From positions 84,623,321 through 84,687,320 of the forward strand of contig OV277857.1 in the NCBI GenBank assembly GCA_922989275.2: DNA of 64,000 nucleotides, written 5' to 3'. The translations under genes were made by a program, and so were the position numbers. The notes under the pieces were generated by a model. It was not told the DNA's origin, ran no database searches, and saw only the letters and a program-made list of their open reading frames with translations. This document shows, in pieces, positions 10,598 to 21,054 of the stretch; position 1 is the first letter of the stretch, and every line of letters starts with the position of its first letter. The stretch is from Gari tellinella (lineage: Eukaryota > Mollusca > Bivalvia > Cardiida > Psammobiidae).

Positions 10598-10850
10598 ACA
10601 ATGGAGAGAACGTTATTCTTTCCCGTTTGTAAAAACGCAACGAAACGCAAACGCAAAACATTAAAACGTAGAAAAGTGCAATTTTTAGATAATTCTGACA
10701 ATTCATGTTTATCTTGGAGGCAAACAGCTTGGAGCCTGATCAAACGCCGGGTTACCCGGCGTCTGATCTGGCTCCAAACTTTTTGCATTAGAAATAATAG
10801 TTTTAGCGCAAACGCGTTTACTGGGAAAGTATAACGTTTTCTCCACTGTA
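10598..10850. mobile_element. TM-I MITE, inverted orientation
   Basis: 253 bp from TACAATGGAGAGAACGTTAT to TAACGTTTTCTCCACTGTA. The palindrome at about 10723-10787 reads CAAACAGCTTGGAGCC... with centre CGCCGGGTTACCCGGCG. TA-CAGT ends fit Tc1/mariner-type MITEs. Confidence 0.85.
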
Positions 10851-11039
10851 ACAATCTCCGACGGAAACAGTGTTCACTTAAGGCTTGGAGCCAAAACAAT
10901 GCTCCTAAGAGGAAGTAGCTGAGCACATCAAGGCATATGTGAATTTCAAAAAAAAGATACAGTAAAATTTGTGTTAATGGGCCACTCAAAATTGGATGAA
11001 TGAATTAATCATCTTTAATGCGGATGGAAGCGTAATTCA

Positions 11040-11105
11040 GAACAAAAGTAAAGCAGAAGTCCCCTATAATGAGCTTTCTGCTGTACCTTTGTCCTGCATT
11101 AAGCA
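11040..11105. repeat. imperfect hairpin, TM-B type core
   Basis: AACAAAAGTAAAGCAGAAG... pairs with ...TTCTGCTGTACCTTTGTCC around CCCCTATAATG, matching the 2223 palindrome family. It sits 40 bp before a TM-I element. Confidence 0.55.
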
Positions 11106-11147
11106 GCCACCTGTCTTTAGAGACTTTATTTTTTTTAATATAGTGGC

Positions 11148-11397
11148 TACAGTGGAGAAAACGTTATTCTTTCCCAATAAACGCGTTTACGCTAAAACTA
11201 TTATTTGCAGTGCAAACAGTTTGGAGCCAGATCAGACGCCGGGTAACCCGGCGTCTGATCAGGCTCCAAACTGTTTGCCACCAAGATAAACATGAAATAT
11301 CAGAATTATCCAAAAGTTGTGCTTTTCTACGTTTTAGTGCTTTGCGTTTGCGTACGTTTGCGTTTAAACGGGAAAGAATAACAGATTCTCCACTGTA
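11148..11397. mobile_element. TM-I MITE, full length
   Basis: 250 bp with ends TACAGTGGAGAAAACGTTAT and AATAACAGATTCTCCACTGTA (outer 15 bases symmetric). The perfect palindrome at about 11212-11278 is centred on CGCCGGGTAACCCGGCG. Nearly identical to copies at 37376, 45923 and 50069, implying recent spread. Confidence 0.92.
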
Positions 11398-11865
11398 CTT
11401 AACACACGTTTGGCTGTCTGGTAGGATGTGTTTCAGTTTCAGAATTGCACATCCTTTCAGATCATAAAACAGTTTCAAATGACTGTTACAATCATTTGAA
11501 TCTTGATCAAACACAGATCCACCATGCTTTTAATTAAGTTTTGAGAATGTGTGTCCGATACGGTTTGAGATTAATTTTTTATAGAACTGTTTTGCATATC
11601 AATAAAAACATCATGAATCTGCGAGCAAAATAGATTTGTGATATAAAATTCTATCATGCAAAGGGTTATATAACACCCCTTTTTATGTTTATAGTAACAT
11701 TTCATTATGAAACAAGGAACTATTTTAATTAATTATTTCATAGTGCCGCGAGTATTTTTGTGACACAAACAGTTCTCTTGTCAAGGGCGACCTGACGGAC
11801 ATTTTTTAAACAGAACAGAACATATTTTATTCTTTGACTTATACATACAGTATCTCGTCAATACA
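11398..11865. other. spacer, no gene seen
   Basis: AT-rich unique DNA with no recognised element or coding signal. Confidence 0.5.
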
Positions 11866-12530
11866 AAAAATAATATTCACAATTGTCACGTAATCCATTA
11901 CTTGATCAAATTTCATAAGAATACATTTAGAGTAATCGTATCAGTATACATATGTAATTATTTTAATTGGAGATAAACTTTATTTATTACTTTTGTAACA
12001 CTATACACTGCACAATGTATGTATGAAACAACACAGAAAGCTCATGACGGAGCTTTCTGCGTAATTTCTATCCCGCATTGGTCGTTTTTGTCTTGAGATA
12101 TAAGTATATATATAACACATAGTTTCTTTCTTATTGTAAGTTGTACAATGCAGGTGAAAACCAATACAGGGGGCCTCTGCATGGGCTCTCTGCATTACTT
12201 TTATCCTGAATTGCGCAAGTATATTAATTGGTATGAACTTTAACAATCACTATTGTAACAATATTCACAACATAATACATTTAGATTCTTCATATCAGTA
12301 TACGTATGAAAAATATTATTTTGAAATGAAATTTGATAAATACAACTCTATTACTTCTCACCGCACTATGTAAGTCAGAAATAACACCGTAAGCTCCTAG
12401 CAGAGCTTTCTGTGCAATTTCTATCCTAAATTAGGCAGTTTCTGTTTTTAGATTTAAGAGTATATAATACACGTAAGTTAATCCTTCTTACAGTACGTTG
12501 TACAATGCAGGTGAAAACCAACACAGAGGT
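11866..12530. repeat. two diverged direct copies of a hairpin-bearing unit
   Basis: Unit 1 (about 11866-12175) and unit 2 (about 12243-12530) share, in order, AATATTCACAA, ATACATTTAGA, ATCAGTATAC, a hairpin AGCTC...GAGCTTTCTG, AATTTCTATCC, and TTGTACAATGCAGGTGAAAA. A third GCTCTCTGCATTACTTTTAT hairpin lies between them. The order and spacing are those of a tandem duplication or two adjacent insertions of one element. Confidence 0.65.
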
Positions 12531-12976
12531 ATGAGATCAGGGTCTAAGCTGTTTGACATTCGCAATTCAGTTGAAAGTTTTAATTTTGAATAAAAAGACA
12601 TATCTACATTCCTTTTTTTCTAATAATCATCAAATGTTTCAATTGCCAGACGCAAGTTGTCAAATGAAAGCAAATAAAATCACTCTTACGTTTTGATCAT
12701 TGAATAAATGTGGTCTGCTCGATATTTTTCATATGAATAAATTCTAAAATTCAAGAATAACTCAAATATTGCAGAAAGACAATCCATATGGCAAACAGTT
12801 TGGTTCCTGATCATAACGCTGTGTCAAATCTAAGTACCAACTGTTTTAGATGAAAATATTCAAAGGTAACACTCTAAGACTTAAACGATATTCGTTATCC
12901 GAGGTGAATCGTGTTGTCCTTATACCTCGGTTGATGAAGTTTGTCTACTATAGATCTACTAAATGTCTGTTTTACC

Positions 12977-13227
12977 TTAACCCTTTAACCCATAGCCTGT
13001 TTCTAGTATTTAAGATATGTGAACTATTAAAGCAGGCTGAAAGTAAAGCAGAATGTGCCCTAGGGCACATTCTGCTTTACTTTCAGCCTACTTTAGTTTA
13101 ATATCTGCTATATATAGAAAATATTTCTTATAGTACATATTCATGACAGTATAAAATGGAACTATTTTCTTTGGCGGATGAATAAAATGAATGCGCTAAA
13201 AGTCGCTCCTATAAGGGAAAGGGTTAA
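12977..13227. mobile_element. PB-A MITE, full length
   Basis: 251 bp, TTAACCCTTTAACCCATAG to TAAGGGAAAGGGTTAA. The palindrome at about 13027-13097 is centred on GTGCCCTAGGGCAC, a variant in which both arms changed together relative to the GCGCC copies. Confidence 0.88.
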
Positions 13228-13440
13228 ACCCATTCACTTCCATGACGTCATCTGCTTTAAACATTTTTCGCATTGGTCTACTTTCATTTCTCAAACTTCA
13301 GTATATCGTAATGAGTGCCAAGCAGTTTGGATCCTGATTAGAAGCCGAGTCACTTAGCGCCTGATCTGGATTCAAACTACATGTATTTGCAAATAATCAT
13401 TGCAAATCTACAAGACAATTGATGTATAAATGGGTCGACG
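13224..13440. mobile_element. PB-C MITE, inverted, weak right end
   Basis: Starts in the same TTAA that ends the PB-A copy (TTAAACCCATTCACTTCCA). It holds GTCATCTGCTTTAAAC and a decayed hairpin with arms CAGTTTGGATCCTGATTAG / CTGATCTGGATTCAAACTA. The right terminal repeat is not clear. Confidence 0.6.
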
Positions 13441-13912
13441 TATACTTGGTTTCTTAAAACGACTGGCCGTTTATTTAATTTTAGTACGTTACCAATTACA
13501 CTATTAGTACATTTAAATACACACAAAAAATAACTTATGCCGTCGATATTTGGGGAAATACATTCACAAATGTTTTAGAAAGAAACCAAACCAGTCATGT
13601 AAGAATGTTCGCTCTATGACTTCTGGCTTATTTGGTAAAAAGTATGCATATACTTTCATCATATAATGTAAATAATGTAATGTACACCATGGACTTCACC
13701 TAACGCCTTTTCAACATGCCAACGGCCTAGTAATTCACATACTAGACTACGAAATTATTCGAACAGCGTAGAACGATCCGAGACAAAGCTATTCGGTGCG
13801 TCTGAATTTCATCCGGACCATCACTGTTTGCAATTATATAACTGTGTTGTTTTTAGACAAGTCGTATTGCATTATATAATCAACGATTAGCTCTCCAAAC
13901 TATAGAAAGTTT

Positions 13913-14086
13913 ATTCATTCTTTTCATGCTAGCTGCGGATATATGTGTCACAGTGATTACCTTTGCAAACGTTTTGGATCATGAAGAGACGTCGCGTAAC
14001 GTTGAAAATTCTATTTTAAGAACAGAAGCTGACGACAATTTTTTTCATTTCCAAACGAAAAGGATACCCAGCATGCAAAGAGTTAA
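13913..14086. mobile_element. PB-F MITE, hairpin half deleted
   Basis: Left end TCTTTTCATGCTAGCTGCGG and right end CCCAGCATGCAAAGAGTTAA identify PB-F. The hairpin stops after the left arm and centre (GAGACGTCGCGTAACG), so the right arm has been lost. Confidence 0.7.
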
Positions 14087-14218
14087 AAAGTCCGATGTGA
14101 ATTTAGTATAACCCTGTCGCAGGTTTTGTTACGTGTTTAGTGCTGTCTGAAAATTGATTAAACTCTCTGGCGATAAACATGGTAAATTGTATACAGATAG
14201 ACAGAGAGAAGACAGAAT

Positions 14219-14415
14219 TACAGTCAAACTTCGATATCTCGAACTCGCTTCATTCGAACTATACGATTTGTCGACGCATGAATTGCATTATTTCATGCTC
14301 GGTTAAGTCAAACATACCCGTATTTCAAAGTTAAAACGTGTCTAAGTCACGTTTTAACTTTGAAATACGGGTATGTTCGACCTAACCGAGTTCGAGATGT
14401 CGAAGTTTGACTGTA
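14219..14415. mobile_element. TM-J MITE, full length
   Basis: 197 bp from TACAGTCAAACTTCGATATC to GAAGTTTGACTGTA. The internal foldback (about 14307-14377) is built on CCGTATTTCAAAGTTAAAAC and its complement. TA-CAGT ends suggest mariner-type mobilisation. Confidence 0.88.
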
Positions 14416-14838
14416 TTATCATATACATATTGATGAAAAGTCAAAATTAGTCAAAACTAAACAAAACATAAATAAAGATATATAGAGACATGCAAGCAGA
14501 AAAAAATTGTCTTCAAACACATGCTACATTTGTCTATTTGACTGCATTTTACTGTGACATTGGTAAATTATTTTTTCCGTTGCATACTTAACATTCTGAA
14601 TTCAGAAAATATATATTCTATTAGAAAATGCTATCGGGATTGAATATAAAAGTCACCCTTCACCTATATTTGCAGCTATTCTGTCCGACAAACAAACAAT
14701 GTTGACCCTGGTCAGAAGTTTGTGTTGATCTGGCTCGAAACTTGTTGCTATAATAAAAACTCTGTTCACTCAGAATAATCACATGTATATAATTTTCGCA
14801 TTTTATCTTAAAATTATTTTGCACTTAAATATAAGAGC

Positions 14839-15089
14839 TACAGTGGAAAAACGTTATTCTTTCTCAATAATCGCGATTACGCTAAAACTATTATTTCCAA
14901 TGCAAACAGTTTGGAGCCAGATCAGACGCCGGGTAACCCGGTGTCTGATCAGGCTCCAAACTACTTGCCACTCAGATTAAAATAAATTGTCAAAATTGTC
15001 GAAAAAATGTCATTTTCTCCATTTTACTGCGATGCGTTTGCCTTTCGTTTGCGTTTTAAACGGGAAAGAATAACGTTTTCTCCACTGTA
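14839..15089. mobile_element. TM-I MITE, full length
   Basis: 251 bp, TACAGTGGAAAAACGTTATT to AACGTTTTCTCCACTGTA. The palindrome is centred on CGCCGGGTAACCCGGTG at about 14936, with one arm mismatch. Confidence 0.88.
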
Positions 15090-15215
15090 CTAAATAAGTA
15101 TTGGTCTCTCCGGACACGCATATGTCTCGTGCCATCTAAACGCGTTGCCGCACAATGTAAATCGATGTGTCTAATCAGGATCTGCACTGTTTTATAACAC
15201 TTATGTAATGAACAG

Positions 15216-15745
15216 CTTTAAAGAGGCTCGCAACCGGATTTAGCATTAAAAATAGTAATTTGTAAATATATGTCAAATGCTTATATAAATGGGTCAGATT
15301 TAGTTTAGGATAATAAATTCTGTTAAAAAATGCATTTAAAAAAAAAAGAAGCTCTGGTGGGATTCAAACCCGTGACCCTCCATGCGGAGACAAACATGAA
15401 AAATGAGGAAGCGCCTTTACTACGTCGGCTACCAGCGCTCTCTATATATATGGTAGCGAATTAACGTACTTCACAGGTAGCGATCGATTATACTTTATTC
15501 GGCTCGGATTTATGTTTGAGCCCGTGTAGAGAAACAACAACTATACTGTCAGCTGACGCTATAGAAAAACGATGGTAAATATATAAAAAAAAAAAACTAA
15601 GATTCGGTGACGATTCTTGAGACTTTTTTTGGACTGATCATATTTTTTTAATGTCAGAAGCCAAATAATGCCACAAATTTGCTTTTATTTGAGTATTTTA
15701 TTTTATTTTGACAAGTACACCATCCGGTTGCGAGTCCCTTTAAAG
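15216..15745. mobile_element. 530-bp element with 24-bp terminal inverted repeats
   Basis: The left end (15216-15239) and the complement of the right end (15722-15745) agree at 22 of 24 positions and share CTCGCAACCGGAT. The interior is not a hairpin, contains several A/T runs, and includes a tRNA-like sequence at 15355-15445. There is no coding capacity. No clear target duplication. Superfamily unknown; the only copy in the window. Confidence 0.75.
15355..15445 (-). repeat. tRNA-like sequence inside the 530-bp element
   Basis: On the minus strand, GCGCTGG at the 5' side pairs 6 of 7 with CCAGAGC at the 3' side; GCC/GGC could form a D-stem; GGGTTTGAATCCC is a B-box/T-arm. The middle is longer than a normal anticodon arm (it could hold an intron or be decayed). 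It ends before a T-rich run that could terminate Pol III. Pseudogene, SINE head or intron-bearing tRNA all remain possible. Confidence 0.45.
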
Positions 15746-15910
15746 ATAAATATGACATTTACATTTACAACTAAAACCCATTCATGCCTTGATATTGAAA
15801 TAAACCCTCCCCGTGTGCTAGTTGGAAGATTTCATTATTATTCGTAGATATACAAGGGTGATCTAAATGATTTGCAGTGATGGCCCATACATCAGAACAT
15901 AATCATGTGT

Positions 15911-16213
15911 ATATTCTGATGAAGGGGCCTCCGTGGCCTAGTGGTATAGTCACTGTGACTTACATCACTAAGCTCCTCACCGCTGTGAGTTCGAATCCCA
16001 GTAGGGTCGTTCGGATTTTTCATGTGGGGAAGCCTTCCAGCTGGCTTGCGGAAGGTCGGTGGTTCTACCCAGTTGCCGATTTGTGCCTCAAACAGTGCAT
16101 AAAGGGCTTCTGGGGTCTTCCTCCACCTGTAATTAGCTGGACGTCGCGATATGACTGAAATACTGTTAAAAGCGACGAAAAATCAAAACAAATCAAATCA
16201 AATATTCTGATGA
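15911..16213 (+). mobile_element. V-type tRNA-derived SINE with 12-bp target duplication
   Basis: The body at 15924-16201 starts GGGGCCTCCGTGGCCTAGTG (A box) with a B box GAGTTCGAATCCC, followed by a conserved central region (GGAAGCCTTCCAGCTGGCTT, GGTTCTACCCA) and an A-rich CAAATCAAATC tail. ATATTCTGATGA flanks it at 15911-15922 and 16202-16213, showing LINE-mediated insertion. The central domain resembles molluscan V-SINEs; the subfamily name is not verified. It interrupts an older GACCC-type hairpin. Confidence 0.88.
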
Positions 16214-16599
16214 GACACAGCAAAACATCGTGTCTCATTAGGGTCTAGACTGTTTGCAAAGGTCCTATTTAGTTACAACCCCTGTAACAGAACACGAACC
16301 ACCCTTTGCACAATGGCGAATCGAAAAGCATCGTACACCACAATTGTTTTCTTTATTTACAAAAAATAAAATAAAATTTAATACACAACCAATCAAAAAT
16401 GATCAAAAAATGTTATCCATTTTGAAAACTATGGAAAATAGATATTGCAGACAGTTTCGATCATCACCAGACGCCGCGTTTCTTTGGTCGACCTTGTTGG
16501 CAATATCTGAGAGCTCTGACATTGCTTATAGTTCAACTGAATACAATTGTGTACCGGCAAGTCTTGTTTTAAACCCCTTATGCATACCCTGAACTGAAC

Positions 16600-17005
16600 T
16601 CTTGGACTCGCTCATGTAACAAGCATTATGGAGGTATTCATTGAAATAATCTCAGCACAAATGGGTAGAAGCATGTGATAAATTTCAGTCGGGGACCAGG
16701 AAAAATGTTACGCAAGACACTTCTCACGCCTCGGTTTCGATGCTTCTCTCGCAGGGTTGTGAAATAAGGGAGCAGTCATTTGTCAAAATAATTGATTCTC
16801 CCATTGCTTAAGCAATTATTAAGTGTTGAAATTTCCAGCGAAAATCTGTTAATGTGTTTGTGTAAGAAGGGGGAAGTTCTCATATTGCTTTCATCGCGGT
16901 ATCTGTCACGGTTGATTTGTCAGTTGGAAAGTGGCGCTGACAGACATTGGGTGTCACGGGTTTGCTACATGTTGATATAAGACTTATGATGCCCGAAACA
17001 CCCGC
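16600..17005. promoter_or_regulatory. candidate conserved non-coding block
   Basis: Repeat-free, higher-complexity sequence with TGTCA/TGACAG motifs of Meis type (for example CATTTGTCAAAATAATTGAT and GGCGCTGACAGACATTG) and paired homeodomain cores around CAATTATTAAG. The 62-codon frame across it has no recognised domain. Function is inferred from composition only. Confidence 0.35.
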
Positions 17006-17020
17006 CCCATCACCATTAAC

Positions 17021-17227
17021 TACAGTCACGTCTCGATAACTCGAGTTTGCTTATGTCGAACATACTTGAAACTCAATAACTCACTTAAGTCGACACGAAA
17101 TTATTTCAAAGTTAAGACGCAGCGAAGCTCCGTTTTCACTTTGAAATGTTGGCTACATCGATATTCAGCTGAACAAGTACATGTAAGTTTGACTTAATTG
17201 AGCTGGAGTTTTAGCGTTTCTACTGTT
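17021..17227. mobile_element. TM-J MITE, diverged
   Basis: TACAGTCACGTCTCGATAAC at the left and a decayed right end near TACTGTTA. The foldback is TTTCAAAGTTAAGACG / CGTTTTCACTTTGAAA at about 17104-17149. Confidence 0.7.
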
Positions 17228-17392
17228 AATAAGTTTGGAAAACTTCTGTTACACCATGCATTGTATTGTCTTAACATTTACAGTAGTGTGCTATAATCTG
17301 TTGCTTTGAATATGTCGCCTGAAAAAGGTCACACTATAGATTTTACGTTTGATTTTAGAAACATCGATATGGATGTCAAAAACTGTATATAC

Positions 17393-17648
17393 CAGGGCTG
17401 CCATTTCTCCGGATTTTTCCTAAATCTCCGGATTTTCCCCCAGTTCATGGTAGCTTAAAGCAGGCTGAAAGTAAAGCAGAATGCGCCCTAAGGCGCATTC
17501 TGCTTTACTTACAGCCTGCTTTAAGAAGTCGCTTGTCAATAAAAACAAGAAAACGGCTATGGGGTAAAGGTACGATTCGTAAAATCGCACTTGAAAAATG
17601 CAACTTTGGAAATCTTAGGATTTTTTATGTCAACTTATGGCAGCCCTG
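17393..17648. mobile_element. CAG-M MITE with 6-bp target duplication and PB-A hairpin inside
   Basis: 256 bp with ends CAGGGCTGCCAT / ATGGCAGCCCTG and flanking ATATAC at 17387-17392 and 17649-17654. Inside are a PB-A palindrome (about 17453-17525) and the PB-A tail CTATGGGGTAAAGG. Identical length to the copy at 60995. The ends resemble hAT elements, though the usual hAT duplication is 8 bp. Confidence 0.85.
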
Positions 17649-17769
17649 ATATACTTAGAACTTAGGCCTTGATATTCCGTGTCTCATCTGGAGTTTTGAC
17701 TGTTCGTAATGTAACGGTATTTGGATCACGACATTAAACCCATTTATATATATCGTCTACAAACAATCG

Positions 17770-17835
17770 ACAATAGCAAACAGTATAGACGCTGATGATA
17801 CCCCGCCTCTCACCAGGATCTGCACTGTTCGCTAT
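17770..17835. repeat. decayed hairpin, GACCC type
   Basis: GCAAACAGTATAGACGCTGA... and CAGGATCTGCACTGTTCGC are the outer arms; the centre is reduced to CCCCGCCTC. Confidence 0.5.
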
Positions 17836-18139
17836 TTCATATCAAATGATCAGTCGTATGGACAAATAGTGTAGTGTAGTTAGATCACGCTTGCATATAT
17901 GTAATGGAATCATCAATCAATCACATAGGGCGTATGGTTACATTTGATCAGTATTCAATCATATGAAGGCACATAACCATTGTGCTCAGGGTAAAGCAGT
18001 GAACGGGCTAAATAGAGATGCTTCTTTATTGAATAGTTGCTGACCGAAAAACCAACAATATTACTGCCGCGCTCTGCAGTTACATTTTGCATAGCTCTCA
18101 TATTCATTAATGGCCATCCAATACGAATACTTTATTTTA

Positions 18140-18380
18140 TTCTTTTACCACATAACCTGTTTCTAGAATTGAAGATAAAGACCACTTAAAGCAGGTTGAC
18201 AATAAAGCAGACTCATTGAATCCGCCAGAATGCGAATTCTGCTTTATACACCCTGCGTTAAGTTACCATCTGTTAGAATATAAGAACATTTCTTTAGATT
18301 CATATTTATAAATTGGACCTATTTTCTTGAGTCGAGGAATTAAAGGGGATGAAATGCGTATGTATGTAGCAATGGGTTAT
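18140..18380. mobile_element. PB-A MITE, degraded
   Basis: TTTTACCACATAACCTGTTT, a disrupted hairpin (AAAGCAGGTTGACAATAAAG with an extra CATTGAATCC stretch), and the ATTTATAAATTGGACCTATT segment align in order with PB-A. Both ends are eroded. Confidence 0.65.
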
Positions 18381-19024
18381 CATATTTGAGATAAGCATAT
18401 TCGTAACGGTTTCTATCTAACTGAAAAGAGCGTTAGTTATGAGATAAAAATAATTTATTACCCGAGTTTTCTTGTTTATCTTAGTTTGATTGCAAAACAT
18501 TTTACCATTGCAATGTAGAAAAAGCGCATACCTGATCTATTTGATATAAGTAAGCGTTAATTCGTATTTGTCTTGTTTACGAATTAGACAGCGGGTATTG
18601 ACAACAAAACGTGTTCTTTGATATTAGGAATACAGGCAACTACGCTATATCATCACCTGCTCCATTTTCTGCATTTTCTTTACAAAATAAGTTTATACCT
18701 TTCAATTTGAATAAATAAATATTATACGAATTGTAGCAGCTTTGACCCAGATCAGGTGCATAGTTATACAGTTAAGCCGCACTGGAGAGAATAAGGGTAA
18801 ATGTTTAGTTTGGATAGCAAACTTATTTCATTCAATCTATCTACATGTATCATACAATTACATAATAGGAAAGTCGAGTAAAACGAACTTTTAACGGTTG
18901 TAGTAAAGACGGTTTTATTCAATTCTAACGTTTCGCCTACACAATAAGTTTCATCAATTGTGTAGACAATTATGAGAACTGACAACATAGTTTTTAAAAA
19001 ATTCAGACATTTTTCTATATTATT
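18381..19024. other. AT-rich spacer, no gene seen
   Basis: No recognisable element. The 88-codon minus-strand frame at 18764-19030 lacks supporting motifs and overlaps a TM-I remnant at its upstream end. Confidence 0.5.
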
Positions 19025-19085
19025 TTGCATTGCAATAGGGTTTAGTTTGGCTTAAATGGGAAATAATAACGTTTTCTCCACTGTA
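19025..19085. mobile_element. TM-I right-end fragment
   Basis: TAAATGGGAAATAATAACG followed by TTTTCTCCACTGTA is the TM-I terminus. No left end was found at the expected distance. Confidence 0.6.
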
Positions 19086-19100
19086 TGATATGATATGTTG

Positions 19101-19309
19101 CAGACGGCATAATAAGTTGATCATGACAAATCCTAAGATTGCCAAATTTTCTATATTTCAAGCGCGATTACTTAAAGCAGGTTGAAAGTAAAGCAAAATG
19201 CGCCTTAAGGTGCATTCTGCTTTACTTTCAGCCTGTTTAAGCTACATGTACCATCTGCTAAGATAAAAGTCCGTAGATTTTGGAAAAATCCGGGGAAATG
19301 GCAGCCCTG
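19101..19309. mobile_element. CAG-M MITE, inverted, decayed left end
   Basis: The right end is AAATGGCAGCCCTG. The left end is eroded (CAGACGGCATAATAAGTTGA). The interior has AAATCCTAAGATTGCCAAAT and a PB-A palindrome at about 19170-19240. No target duplication is visible. Confidence 0.75.
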
Positions 19310-19799
19310 CATTATGGGAACTGGTGACATGTCTCGTCAATAGAGCGATCATCAGGCTAAAACAGAAAAAATATATTTTGTTGAAAAATTATCCGGCTAC
19401 TTTAAGATAACACTCTAGAGATAGGCATACCCCGCGTTCGTCCCGACTACAGTTTCAAAAACACACATTAAAGTATTTCGCCAAAATGCAACAACATAAT
19501 TAATGTCTAGAGAAAAGTGCAATAAATTCTGTAGATCTGGAAAATTAATCACAATTTGCACTAATGTGCAAAATATTCCCAAGTGATTTCTACAAGAACA
19601 AACTGCCTAATCCATGCCTCATGAACACTAACAAAACAAAGCAGTGCTCGCCAATATTTTTTAAGTTTTTTTTTTTTTTATAAAAACCCAATTGATAAAA
19701 TGTTTGTTTTAACCTGTGCATACTAACACGGTTAACACAGTATAGACATGTCCCGGCATTGCAACTATCCGCTAAAAAGTTGTTTTCGGGATTAAAGGC

Positions 19800-20090
19800 A
19801 AGAGGCTTTTTAAAGCAAGATTAAAGTTAAACAGAGCAGAAAACTCCTGCAGGCGTTTTCTTCTTTACTTTCATTACACTTAACCATTGTTATGCTAAAC
19901 GCGACATAGCTAATATTTGCAAACAGTTTTATCCAGATCAGTCACCGCGTTACGCGGAGTATGATCTAGATCCAAACTACTTTTCATTCATATTCAAATT
20001 CGCAGTTTTTATATGATTTATTTTTTGCGCAGACGATATCTTTGAAGCAGAAGACAATTCAGAATGAGAGTGGTTAAAGAGATTACTTGT
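19800..20090. repeat. two adjacent hairpin remnants
   Basis: First, a TM-B type hairpin (GCAGAAAACTCCTGCAGGCG, about 19807-19880); second, a PB-C type hairpin (about 19918-19985, arms CAAACAGTTTTATCC / GGATC..AAACTA, centre CCGCGTTACGCGG) with the CAGACGATATCTTTGAAGCA tail. Terminal repeats are missing. Confidence 0.6.
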
Positions 20091-20231
20091 CTTTATCTCA
20101 TTTAACATGTATTAGTTTTGATGTCGTTAAATCAATATGATCTGTATTTAGAGCATTTCTTAATTGAGGTTCTATAAGGGTAAAAAAGTATTGAATTTGG
20201 AAAATAGTAAGTTGGCCTTTAACACATTCAA

Positions 20232-20470
20232 CCCTAGCGACGAGTATACTCGTCATTTACAAACAGTGTACCTATGAGGATTAAACTTGTCCCATACAAA
20301 CAGTGTATACCCTGATCAGAGGACTCCTTAAGTAACCCTATGATCAGGGTCAACTCTGTTTGTCATTTTGAAATATATTGTTCAAATCAACCCTAAATTG
20401 TCAAAAATAAACTAGACTTATTTTGAAAATGGAAGTGTCCATTAAAAGTTTCAGGGGTGAATGAGTAAAC
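20232..20470. mobile_element. PB-H MITE (weak ends)
   Basis: TTCAACCCTAGCGACGAGTA at the left and TTTCAGGGGTGAATGAGT at the right, with a hairpin using AACAGTGTATACCCTGATCA / TGATCAGGGTCAACTCTGTT arms. Aligns in order with copies at 38853 and 46995. Confidence 0.6.
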
Positions 20471-21054
20471 ACATATTCAGGAAACATGTTAGAAGTTGTT
20501 TAATTCCACCATTGGTCAGTTTGCAATACATGTATCACGTAGACCATATCTGAAAATAATATTCAAAGTCAGATTCTCAACAGACCAAGTTTTGAACGGG
20601 CAAAGTTTCTGTTGTTTTCAAAGTGATGCAATCTTGACAGAATATATTCCCACAACCAAATCGTTATGTATAGGGTAGTTATCTTATTCAACGTAAAATC
20701 CAGCATTATTCGAGATTTAATCAAGATCAAAAATGGAATTTGAAATGCGAAGTTTAATCAAGTTTGTTTCTGAAAAAATATGGAAATTAAACTCCTAAAG
20801 TATGTTAAAAGGCAATATTTGAAACACACTAAATATTTTCTGTCGAGTTTGTAGTTCGGTATTTTGCACTCCCGCCATTTGTGTATGATATTGGCACATC
20901 TCTAGAATCCATCTGGGGATAGAGAAACCTGCAAAAACGTTCTAACGAACCGAAAATCTGATAAATTGTAGTAATTGGACATACAATCTCCCCAAGAGCC
21001 GAGAATATTGTTTCATATAGAAATGTTTAAATACATGTGTGCAAAAGCAATCAA
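20471..21054. other. spacer, no gene seen
   Basis: Unique sequence with no recognised repeat or coding signal. Confidence 0.5.

Noticed and set aside
15924..16000. Functional tRNA gene
   Set aside because: The tRNA-like head continues into a V-type SINE body with an A-rich tail and flanking duplications.
16254..16592. 112-codon plus-strand frame
   Set aside because: It starts in a hairpin arm and crosses a PB-C-like trace (CAGTTTCGATCATCACCAG, GACGCCGCG); no domain or splice signal.
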